Below, in pieces: positions 22,829-29,239 of a stretch of DNA of 29,239 bases. Numbering within the stretch: position 1 is the stretch's first letter; every line of letters begins with the position of its first letter. Origin of the DNA: JANLYQ01 sp031365725 (lineage in GTDB: Bacteria > Actinomycetota > Actinomycetes > JACCUZ01); assembly GCA_031365725.1 (NCBI GenBank), contig JANLYQ010000007.1, positions 1 through 29,239 on the forward strand. The letters run 5' to 3'. A program made the translations under genes and the position numbers. A model generated the notes under the pieces. It saw only the letters and a program-made list of their open reading frames with translations. It did not search any database and was not told where the DNA came from.

Positions 22829-24231
22829 TAGGCGCCCGCGCCGACGTCTGCCGCGAGCCGGTCGACCAGTGCGCGAGCGACGGGGTGCAGCACCTCGGAC
22901 CACGCCGGGTGCGGGTGCACGTGGTCGGCGAGCAGGTCGGCGGGCAAGCCGGCGCGGACGGCCAGCCCGAGCTCGCCGGCCCAGCTGTCAGCCGCGGGAC
23001 CTACGGCCGCTGCCCCGACCAGGGTTCCGTCCGGGTCGGCCAGCAGCTCGACCCGACCCGCCGGGTCGGGATGCTCGATGAAGGCGCGCGCCGTGTCGGA
23101 GACCTCGGACGTCGCGGTCACCACCCGACCCTCAGCAGTGGCCTCGGTGACACCGACGCAGAAGGCGGGCGGGTCGGTGTAGACGACTCGCGGGATGGCC
23201 TTGTGCACGGCGTCGCGACCGCGGCCGAGCAGCTCGGCGGTGACGATCTCAGCGTGGTAGGACGCGGTGTGGGTGTAGGGCGCGACGCCGTTGACGTCGC
23301 CCACAGCGAACACGTCAGCCACCGGGGCGCCGACACGGTCGAGCACCCGCAGGCGTGCATCGACCCTCAGCGTGCCGTCGTCGGGTGCGATGCCCAGGTG
23401 TTCCAACCCGAGTCCGTCGCCACGAGGTCGCCGACCGCCGGCCACCAGGACCCGGTCACCGGTGATGCTGGTGCCGTCGGCGAGATGCAGCACGACGGCA
23501 CCATCGGCTCCTTCGGCCTTGATCGCCTCGACACCGAGATGGAGCACGACCCCGTCGCGCTCCAATGCCTGACCGACGACGTCACCCACCCACAGCTGTT
23601 CCGCGGCCAGCAACCGGTCGGCCACCTCGATGAGCTCGACGTGGCTGCCGAGCCGGGCGAAGGCCTGCCCGAGCTCGCAGCCGACCGCGCCACCGCCGAG
23701 CACCACCAACCGATCCGGCCGCTCGGTCGCCGAGAGCGCGTCGGCGCTCGTCCAGGTCGCCGCCTCAGCCAGCCCGTCGACCGGCGGCATGACCGGCGCG
23801 CTGCCCGTGCCCACGACCAGTGCCCGGGTCCAGGTGAGGTGCACGGTGTCGCCGGTCGCCAGCACCACCGACATCGCTCCCGGCCCCGTGACGGTCCCGG
23901 TGCCCCGGAGCAGCTCGACGCCTTTCTCGACGAGACCCGCGGCTGTGTCGCTGTCGTCGCGGTGCTCGGCGGCCTCGTCGCGCCGGCGTACAGCCTCGTC
24001 CCAGTCGAGCCCGTGGGCCGCCGCCACCAGCAGCGCTTTGCTCGGGATGCACGCGACGTAAGGACATTCACCGCCGACCCGGTGCGCCTCGACGGCAACG
24101 ACGTCGATACCGGCCCCGGCCAGTGCCTCGGCGACCGGTTGGCCACCGGACCCGAGGCCGAGCACGACGACCTCAGCGATGCGCTCGGTGGTCTGCGGAT
24201 GATCGGTGGTCTGGGGCTGGTCGGCGCTCAC
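22828..24231 (-). CDS. FAD-dependent disulfide oxidoreductase (class I pyridine nucleotide family)
   Basis: Flavoprotein of the dihydrolipoamide dehydrogenase/mercuric reductase/mycothione reductase group, 467 residues. Seen: FAD-binding VVVLGLGSGGQPVAEAL, the redox pair Cys56-Cys61 in GGECPYVACIPSKALL, NAD(P)-binding LVVLGGGAVGCELGQAFARL, VFAVGDVNGVAPYTHTASY, and the dimerisation domain with HVHPHPAWSEVLHP, the catalytic His-Glu region. The active-site loop (ECPYVAC) differs from the usual TCLNVGC, so this is a distinct subfamily; a role with mycothiol or another small thiol is possible but not shown. The GTG at 24231 is chosen because AGAAAGGA precedes it; a TTG six codons earlier lacks this. 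Confidence 0.9.
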   Translation of the reverse strand: MSADQPQTTDHPQTTERIAEVVVLGLGSGGQPVAEALAGAGIDVVAVEAHRVGGECPYVACIPSKALLVAAAHGLDWDEAVRRRDEAAEHRDDSDTAAGLVEKGVELLRGTGTVTGPGAMSVVLATGDTVHLTWTRALVVGTGSAPVMPPVDGLAEAATWTSADALSATERPDRLVVLGGGAVGCELGQAFARLGSHVELIEVADRLLAAEQLWVGDVVGQALERDGVVLHLGVEAIKAEGADGAVVLHLADGTSITGDRVLVAGGRRPRGDGLGLEHLGIAPDDGTLRVDARLRVLDRVGAPVADVFAVGDVNGVAPYTHTASYHAEIVTAELLGRGRDAVHKAIPRVVYTDPPAFCVGVTEATAEGRVVTATSEVSDTARAFIEHPDPAGRVELLADPDGTLVGAAAVGPAADSWAGELGLAVRAGLPADLLADHVHPHPAWSEVLHPVARALVDRLAADVGAGA

Positions 24232-24279
24232 GAGGTCCTTTCTGCCCAATCGACGGTCCTGGACTCACGGAGACCGGCG

Positions 24280-25209
24280 TCAGAAGGTGACGCGCACCGC
24301 ACCCACCGCGTGCCCGCCGCCCAGCAGCACCGTCTCAGCCAGGTCGTCGAGCACGGGCGCCTCGACACCCAGAGCGTGCAACGCTGCCACCATCACCGGC
24401 GGCCTGGCCCGCTGGCCACCGTCCTCGATCTTCAGCGCGACGGCTCGACCGTCCGGGAGCGCTGCGGCGTAGACGCCTTCGGCGCCGTCCTTGGCGATCA
24501 ACCCGGGTATGCCGGCGACCAGCCGGGTGACGTCGCGCCCGGTGCCACCGAGCCACTGCGGGTGGCGGCGTACGGCCTGGGCAAGGCGGTGCTCCGCGGT
24601 CCCCGGCGACGCGACGGCCAGCGCGGCGAACGCCCGCGCCAACCCTGCGAGGCTCAACGCGAGCACCGGCGCACCGCAGCCGTCGACACCGGTCGCCGAG
24701 ACTGACTCACCGCTCAGCCGCTCGACCGTGGCGCGCAGCGCCTGCTGCAGTGGGTGGGTCGGCTCGCGGTAGGTCTCGATCGGCCAGCCGTTGACCACGC
24801 AGGTGGCGAGCATGCCGGCGTGCTTGCCGGAGCAGTTCATCGCGAGCGGCTCCGCGACGCCGCCACTGGCGAGGTACGCCGCCCGGGTCGCCTCGTCGAC
24901 CGGCAGCTCGGCCGGGGTCTGCAACGCCGAGGCAGCCAACCCGACCGAGGCCAGGATGCGCCGCACCCCGTCGAGGTGGAACGGCTCGCCGGAGTGGCTC
25001 GCCGACACCAGCGCCAGCAGCTCACCGTCGAGGTCGAGCCCCGCCTCCAGCATGCCGACGGCCTGCATCGGCTTGTTGGACGAGCGCGGGAAGACGGGCA
25101 CGTCGGGGGTGCCGAGCGACAGCACCCGGGTTCCGTCAGCAGCGACAGCGAGCACGCTGCCGCGATGGTGTCCTTCGACGAAGCCCGACCGCACGACCTC
25201 GGCAAGCAC
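24280..25209 (-). CDS. Asparaginase (PF06089 family)
   Basis: Predicted L-asparaginase of the family typified by the Rhizobium etli thermolabile enzyme, which is unrelated to E. coli AnsA/B. Seen in 309 residues: LAEVVRSGFVEGHHRGSVLA at the start, PRSSNKPMQAVGM, LVSASHSGEP, AMNCSGKHAGMLATCV and TGVDGCGAPVLALSL, which are the conserved Ser/Lys/Cys blocks of this family, plus GIPGLIAKDGAEGVYAAALP. The GTG at 25209 begins the family similarity but has no clear ribosome site. It lies 26 bases after rsiG and 48 before the reductase. Substrate assignment to asparagine is by family only. Confidence 0.9.
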   Translation of the reverse strand: MLAEVVRSGFVEGHHRGSVLAVAADGTRVLSLGTPDVPVFPRSSNKPMQAVGMLEAGLDLDGELLALVSASHSGEPFHLDGVRRILASVGLAASALQTPAELPVDEATRAAYLASGGVAEPLAMNCSGKHAGMLATCVVNGWPIETYREPTHPLQQALRATVERLSGESVSATGVDGCGAPVLALSLAGLARAFAALAVASPGTAEHRLAQAVRRHPQWLGGTGRDVTRLVAGIPGLIAKDGAEGVYAAALPDGRAVALKIEDGGQRARPPVMVAALHALGVEAPVLDDLAETVLLGGGHAVGAVRVTF

Positions 25210-25235
25210 GACGGGAGCGGTCAGCGCGGTGCCGC

Positions 25236-25787
25236 TCAGCGTTCGGCCAGCAGGTCGTCGACGTTGGCCGACCCGCTCTTGTAGCGCGCGGCAACCTCGG
25301 CGGTCAGCTTGTCCATGACCACCTGCACGGCCTTGCGGTCCTCGGACACGTGCTGCTCGAAGTCCTCGAGGCGCGCGAGAGCGCCCCGCAGGTCGTCATC
25401 GGTGCGACCCTCGACGTCGGAGACACCGACGTCGGCGATGACCTGCTCCACCAGCCGGCGGTGCTCGTCGACCCGCGACGGCTCGACCCGCAGGAAACGC
25501 CCGAGACCGTGGTCGCTGCGACCGGTGTCGGCCAGGACCGCGGACAGGTGCTCGACGATCTTGTCGCCACCGGCCGCGCGTCGGGCCAGCTCGGCCCGCA
25601 GGATGTCCATCCGGCCCTGCAGCATCCGGCGGATGTAGGAGAGGTCAGCCTCCTCCTGCTCCGCCTCGCGTCGGCGACCACGCAGGTCGTCCAGCTCGAG
25701 TTCGGGAAGGCCGTCGGCGAAGCCCTCCCCCAGCACCAGGTCGATGCGGCGGCGGCCGTTCGGGTAGGGCTCGTGGTGACTCGTCAT
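25236..25787 (-). CDS. rsiG: RsiG: c-di-GMP-dependent anti-sigma factor for WhiG-type sigma
   Basis: In Streptomyces, RsiG loaded with c-di-GMP holds the flagellar-type sigma factor WhiG inactive. Seen in 183 residues: a short N-terminal region (FADGLPELELDDLRGRRR) and two long helices that each carry a complete E-x3-S-x2-R-x3-Q-x3-D signature. These are E46/S50/R53/Q57/D61 in EADLSYIRRMLQGRMD and E144/S148/R151/Q155/D159 in EQHVSEDRKAVQVVMD. Two intact copies in one chain match the Streptomyces form, which binds a c-di-GMP dimer across an antiparallel coiled coil. The ATG at 25787 follows GGGGAG and overlaps the upstream stop as ATGA. No whiG gene is nearby. Recognition rests on these motifs and overall layout. 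Confidence 0.93.
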   Translation of the reverse strand: MTSHHEPYPNGRRRIDLVLGEGFADGLPELELDDLRGRRREAEQEEADLSYIRRMLQGRMDILRAELARRAAGGDKIVEHLSAVLADTGRSDHGLGRFLRVEPSRVDEHRRLVEQVIADVGVSDVEGRTDDDLRGALARLEDFEQHVSEDRKAVQVVMDKLTAEVAARYKSGSANVDDLLAER

Positions 25788-26650
25788 CGGGACTCCCCTG
25801 CGGTGACGGAGGTGCGGTCTTTGACGCGCAGCATGGCGCGCGCGTCGGCGGTGCTCATCGGCGGGCGCTGGGCCAGCCGGGCCAGGTCGGCGGCGCGGGC
25901 CACCAGCTCCTCGTTGCCGGTCACCGGCCGTCCGCGGGCGAAGGTCAGCGTGTCCTCCATGCCGACGCGCAGGTGCCCGCCCGCCGAGAGTGCGGCAAGG
26001 GCCACGGCCAACGACGTACGACCGATGCCTGTCGCTGACCACGAGCAGTCGGGCGGGAGCGCGGCCACGGCAGCGACGAGGGCGGCTGCGGTGCCGGGCA
26101 TGCCCCCGGGCACGCCCATGACGAGATCGCAGTGCACCTGGCCGCCGTAGGGCGCGCCGTAGGTGTCGAGCAGCCGGTGCATCGAGGTGACCTGACCGAG
26201 GTCGAAGAGCTCGAACTCGGGGACCACCTCGGCGGCCTGACTCGCCTGGAACAGCTCGGCCATGAACGGCCAGGGGTTCAAGAAGACGTCGTCGCCGAAG
26301 TTGACGGTGCCGCACGTCAGCGAGCAGGAGTCGGGCTGCGCGTCGAGCACCCGCAGCCGAGCCTCGAGGCTGTCGTGGACCGAACCGCCGGTGCTGAGCT
26401 GGACGACCAGGTCGGTGGCCTCGCGCAGGGCGGTGACCGTGTCGGCCAGGCGCACCGGGTCGAGGCTCGGGCGGGCGTCGTCGTCCCGGATGTGGACGTG
26501 GACGAGGGCGGCGCCGTCCGCCTCGCAGGCCTGCGCGGTCGCGACGAGCTCGTCGAGGGTGACCGGCAGCGCCGGGGCGTCGGCCTTGGCGGTCTCGGCG
26601 CCCGTCGGAGCGACGGTGATCATGGTCGAAGCGGCTGCCACGGGAGGCAT
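25784..26650 (-). CDS. Beta-keto acid cleavage enzyme (BKACE, DUF849)
   Basis: Zinc-dependent enzyme family that condenses a beta-keto acid with acetyl-CoA to give a CoA ester and acetoacetate; the type member is Kce of lysine fermentation. Seen in 288 residues: MITVAPTGAETAKADAPALP at the start, zinc-site ALVHVHIRDDDARPS, LVVQLSTGGSV, SLTCGTVNFGDDVF, PEFELFDLGQV, HCDLVMGVPGG and GMEDTLTFARG. The fold motifs are complete. The substrate side chain pocket cannot be assigned. The start is uncertain: ATG at 26650 or ATG at 26623, neither with a ribosome site. It is first in the leftward run and translationally coupled to rsiG, an odd pairing of metabolism and sigma control. Confidence 0.88.
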   Translation of the reverse strand: MPPVAAASTMITVAPTGAETAKADAPALPVTLDELVATAQACEADGAALVHVHIRDDDARPSLDPVRLADTVTALREATDLVVQLSTGGSVHDSLEARLRVLDAQPDSCSLTCGTVNFGDDVFLNPWPFMAELFQASQAAEVVPEFELFDLGQVTSMHRLLDTYGAPYGGQVHCDLVMGVPGGMPGTAAALVAAVAALPPDCSWSATGIGRTSLAVALAALSAGGHLRVGMEDTLTFARGRPVTGNEELVARAADLARLAQRPPMSTADARAMLRVKDRTSVTAGESR

Positions 26651-26708
26651 CGTGTCACGTCTGGGACGCCTCGGCCCGGGGACCGCGTGGAGACGACCCG
26701 GAGACGGA

Positions 26709-26763
26709 CGAACTGGACACGGACTCGGCCGAACTGGTGACACGCGCACGCTCAACAGTTCGG
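26709..26763. promoter_or_regulatory. Three copies of a CGAACTG motif in the rsiG/DUF4388 divergent region
   Basis: CGAACTGG occurs at 26709 and 26730, exactly 21 bases apart (two helical turns). CCGAACTG at 26729-26736 is also repeated in inverted form, CAGTTCGG, at 26756-26763. The set sits midway between the two divergent genes, as expected for a regulator binding site. Confidence 0.5.
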
Positions 26764-26779
26764 GTCCTCGTGCCGATGC
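26752..26779 (+). promoter_or_regulatory. Candidate WhiG/sigma28-type promoter for the DUF4388 gene
   Basis: TCAA (26752) then 16 bases then GCCGATGC (26772-26779), compared with the flagellar-type sigma consensus TAAA-N15-GCCGATAA. The GCCGAT core is exact; the -35 has one mismatch and the spacer is one base long. It would give a leader of about 60 bases. Confidence 0.35.
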
Positions 26780-26845
26780 GATGGAAGACCCCACCTCGCG
26801 CCCTGCTCGCGCGACCTCCGCCACGGAACGACAAGGAGACGGCAC

Positions 26846-29239
26846 GTGCCCAAGGGCGCCCTCATGACCCAGTCCGTCGAGTCCGTGCTCCGTGACCTCG
26901 CGGACTCGGTGGCCACCGGTTGCCTGATCGTCCGTGACCAGGAGGGTGACGAGGCCGAGGTCTATCTGCGCGACGGCGAGCTGTACGCCGTCAGTGTGCC
27001 GGGCCGTCGCGTCATGCTCGGTGTCCGGCTGATGTCCAGCGGCGCGCTGACCCCCGAGGCCCTCGCCGAGGCGCTGGAGATCCAGCGCACCGAGCTGCAG
27101 GGCTGGCGGCTGGGCGAGCTGCTGGTGCACCTGGGCTATGTCGAGCTCTCGGTGGTCGAGGAGTTCGTGGTCGAGCACCTCAAGGACGCCCTCGCTGACC
27201 TGATGGGCTGGCCGGTCGCCGCGTGGAAGTTCCGCAAGAACAAGAAGACCCGCCAGGACGTCGCGCCGCCGACCTCGGTCCGCGTGCTGTTCGACGACCT
27301 GCGCCACCGGGCGACCACCTGGGAGACCATCCTTGCCGCGACCGGCGGACCCTCCGTCGTGCCGACCCTGGCGGCGTCCTCGCCTTCCGACGACGTGGCC
27401 CTCGGGCCGAACGAGTGGGCCCTGCTGTGCAAGGTCGACGGGGCCCGCGACGTGACCGCCCTGGCCGACGAGTGCGGCTTCACGCTGTTCGAGGCCGGCC
27501 AGGTGGTGATGCGACTGCTCGAGGCCGGACTGGTCGCGGTGCCCGTGATCCCTCCGGACGACGACGCCGACGCTGACCGCCGTACGGCGGGGGGCGCAGG
27601 TGGCGAGGACTCTGCGGTCGTTGAGGTCTTCGCTGACTCCGCGGTCGCCGACTCTGCGATGCCTGACCCGTCGGACCTCACCGACGCGACCGATGTCGTT
27701 GAGCTCGCCGGCGCCGACCTGGAGGCGGGCGACTCATCGATCGAGCTGGTCCTTCCGCTGATGGAGTGCGCGGAGGGTGAGGCTGAGGCTGCCGCTGATC
27801 AGGCCGCCGCCGAGTCTGCGGCCCGTGCTGCCGTCGAAGCCGCTGAAGCTGCCGAAGCCGCTGAGCGCGAGGCCACGCTGGCCGCCGAGCGCGAAGCCCT
27901 CGAGGCCGAGCGCGAGGCTCGTGACGCCGTCGCCCGCGAAGCCATCGAGGCCGAGGAGCGCGAGGCTGCCGAGCAAGAGGCTGCGCTCGTCGCTGAGCGC
28001 GAGGCGCACGAGGCCGAGCTGCACGCCGCCGAAGAGGCCAGGCGCCGTCGCGCTGCCTCCGAGATCAAGCGCATGCGCGAGGCCGAGCTGCTGCACCAGG
28101 AGCTCGAGGCTCTCGCCGCAAAGGAAGCCGCTGCCCGGGCCCAGCGTGCCGAGGCTCGCCGTGTGGCTCGCGAGGAGGAAGCCGCAGAAGCCGCCGCGGC
28201 CGAGCAGGCTGAGCGGGCCGCCCAGCGCTCCGAGCAGGACGAGGCACTCCGGGCTGAACAGGCTGCTCAGCGTGCCGAGGCCGAGGCCGATGCCTACGCC
28301 GAGCACCAGGTATGGCTGACTGCGCTGCGCGCTGCCGCCGAGGATGACGCTTACGGCGAGCGCGACCGTCGACTCGCTGCTGCGCGATCGGCCGCCGAGG
28401 CCGAGGCGCACGCCGAGCACATGGTGTGGCTGGCGGCCCGCCGCGCCGCTGACGAGGCGCCGGCATGGGCGGACCACACCGAGTGGCTGGCCGCTGAGCG
28501 CGCGTCGGTCGAGCCGCAGGCGTGGGCCGACCATGCCGAGTGGCTGCGTGCCCTGCGGGCTGCTGCCGAGGACGAGGCATGGGACCTGCACGCCGAGTGG
28601 CTGCTGGCTGTGCGGGCCGCTGCCGAGGACGAGGCATGGGACGCCCATCAGACCTGGATTGCCCAGCGGGCGGCCGAAGCGGAGGCTGAGGCACTGGCCG
28701 CTCGTCAGCAGGCCGAACGTGAGCTGGCGGCCGAGGCAGACCGGCGCGCTCGCGAGGCTGCCGAGCAGCGTCGCCAGGCGGAGCTGGCCGAGGCGGAGCG
28801 GCTCGAGGTTGAGCGGGTGGCCGCCGAGCAGGCCGCTGCCGCCCAGGCCGACGCCGACCGCATCGCCGCCGAACAGGCCGAGTCGGACCGACTCGAGGGT
28901 CTCCGTCAGGCGTCCGCCGAGCTCGCTGCTGCCCAGCAGGACGCCGACCGAGCCGCGGCAGCCATCGTCGAGAAGACTCGCCTCGAGGCCGACCGCTCAG
29001 CGGCCGAAGCGGCGGCCGCTGCATTGGCCGACGTACCGGAAGAGCCGCCGGCGCCCACGTACGACTACGCCTTCGCGGCGCAGGCAGCGAGCATGCTCAC
29101 CGAGCTCAACCGCGAAGCACCGAGCCGGCCCGTCGCACAGGCTGAGGTCGTCGCTGCGGCCGAGCCGCGGGTCGAGTCCACGAACGCTTCTTCCCCCGAC
29201 GGCGACGAGCTGAGGGGCGGCGCCAACGGCTCGCCGTCG
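26846..29239 (+). CDS. DUF4388 protein with giant Ala/Glu helical region, runs off the window
   Basis: At least 798 codons with no stop before the right edge. Seen: a DUF4388 domain (about 8-165; GCLIVRDQEGDEAEVYLRDG, GELLVHLGYVELSVVEEFVV, ADLMGWPVAAWKF), a winged-helix-like segment (about 185-235; NEWALLCKVDGARDVTALAD), an acidic linker, then from about 305 to 730 a highly charged Ala/Glu/Arg helical or coiled-coil region with a 19-residue repeat array. The GTG at 26846 is chosen because AAGGAG lies seven bases upstream; the in-frame ATG at 26864 is 25 bases from it. DUF4388 is found in signalling and motility proteins of several bacteria but has no fixed role. It diverges from the BKACE-rsiG operon. 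Confidence 0.87.
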   Translation, partial: MPKGALMTQSVESVLRDLADSVATGCLIVRDQEGDEAEVYLRDGELYAVSVPGRRVMLGVRLMSSGALTPEALAEALEIQRTELQGWRLGELLVHLGYVELSVVEEFVVEHLKDALADLMGWPVAAWKFRKNKKTRQDVAPPTSVRVLFDDLRHRATTWETILAATGGPSVVPTLAASSPSDDVALGPNEWALLCKVDGARDVTALADECGFTLFEAGQVVMRLLEAGLVAVPVIPPDDDADADRRTAGGAGGEDSAVVEVFADSAVADSAMPDPSDLTDATDVVELAGADLEAGDSSIELVLPLMECAEGEAEAAADQAAAESAARAAVEAAEAAEAAEREATLAAEREALEAEREARDAVAREAIEAEEREAAEQEAALVAEREAHEAELHAAEEARRRRAASEIKRMREAELLHQELEALAAKEAAARAQRAEARRVAREEEAAEAAAAEQAERAAQRSEQDEALRAEQAAQRAEAEADAYAEHQVWLTALRAAAEDDAYGERDRRLAAARSAAEAEAHAEHMVWLAARRAADEAPAWADHTEWLAAERASVEPQAWADHAEWLRALRAAAEDEAWDLHAEWLLAVRAAAEDEAWDAHQTWIAQRAAEAEAEALAARQQAERELAAEADRRAREAAEQRRQAELAEAERLEVERVAAEQAAAAQADADRIAAEQAESDRLEGLRQASAELAAAQQDADRAAAAIVEKTRLEADRSAAEAAAAALADVPEEPPAPTYDYAFAAQAASMLTELNREAPSRPVAQAEVVAAAEPRVESTNASSPDGDELRGGANGSPS
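28289..28687 (+). repeat. Seven tandem 19-residue repeats in the DUF4388 protein
   Basis: Residues 482-614 divide into seven units of exactly 19 residues (57 bases) with the pattern xAWAxHxxWLxAxRAAAED. Examples: QAWADHAEWLRALRAAAED, EAWDLHAEWLLAVRAAAED, DAYAEHQVWLTALRAAAED. The Trp/Tyr at position 3, His at 6, Trp at 9 and Arg at 14 recur; the second unit is the most degenerate. DNA identity between units 5 and 6 is high, pointing to recent duplication. Confidence 0.92.

Noticed and set aside
22396..24705. A 769-codon open frame on the plus strand opposite the hydrolase and reductase genes
   Set aside because: Antisense frame rich in Arg/Asp/His with no domain; the minus strand holds catalytic motifs of three enzymes.
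27734..28648. A 304-codon Leu/Gly-rich frame opposite the DUF4388 helical region
   Set aside because: Its Leu/Gly repeats are simply the complement of the Ala/Glu codons; it has no start context or family.

Overview
The window is high-GC DNA with GTG starts, many 1-4 base gene overlaps and several apparently leaderless promoters. It contains mycothiol synthesis (mshA), CarD, a SenX3/RegX3-type two-component system and an HBHA-like protein, so the host is an actinomycete. The genus cannot be fixed from this stretch. Gene order matches, from memory, several blocks of Mycobacterium tuberculosis: lpqE/carD/ispD/ispF/cysS/rlmB (Rv3584-Rv3579c), mshA/Rv0487/gpm1/senX3/regX3 (Rv0486-Rv0491) and the HTH gene/hbhA/DUF2516 set (Rv0474-Rv0476). 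It also resembles the Streptomyces region holding phoU-phoR-phoP and msiK.

Layout. 1-3.3 kb: a sugar ABC transporter lipoprotein (cut by the left edge) diverges from an MsiK/MalK-type ATPase, with a LacI-type operator between them, followed by a DUF4032 kinase-like gene. 3.4-10 kb: a tightly coupled leftward cluster carD, PIN/TRAM protein, ispD, ispF, SIR2 deacylase, cysS, rlmB, which couples transcription control, isoprenoid precursor synthesis and translation. 10-11.5 kb: a UbiA-family prenyltransferase and an LpqE-like lipoprotein. 11.6-15.1 kb: phosphate control (regX3/phoP, senX3/phoR, divergent phoU with a PHO box) and phosphoglycerate mutase. 15.1-15.8 kb: a scar made of an MFS transporter remnant and a decayed MntA-HepT toxin-antitoxin pair. 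15.8-18.6 kb: a YbjN-domain gene, mshA and an SDR oxidoreductase. 18.6-20.4 kb: small membrane proteins, an HBHA-like protein and an HTH regulator, the last two with lysine-rich histone-H1-like tails.

20.6-26.7 kb: a six-gene leftward run, from its 5' end a beta-keto acid cleavage enzyme, RsiG, an asparaginase, an FAD disulfide reductase, an alpha/beta hydrolase and a peptidase-E-like protein fused to a CysS-type C-terminal segment. RsiG is the c-di-GMP-dependent anti-sigma factor of WhiG, and both copies of its c-di-GMP signature are intact. 26.8 kb to the right edge: a divergent DUF4388 protein with a very long Ala/Glu helical region that contains seven exact-length 19-residue repeats. It runs off the window.

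Most of the window is conserved core genome. The parts most worth following are the rsiG/DUF4388 divergent pair with its shared, motif-rich control region, the 19-residue repeat array, the peptidase/CysS-domain fusion, and the coupled pair of proteins with H1-like tails. No tRNA, rRNA, insertion sequence or CRISPR array was seen.
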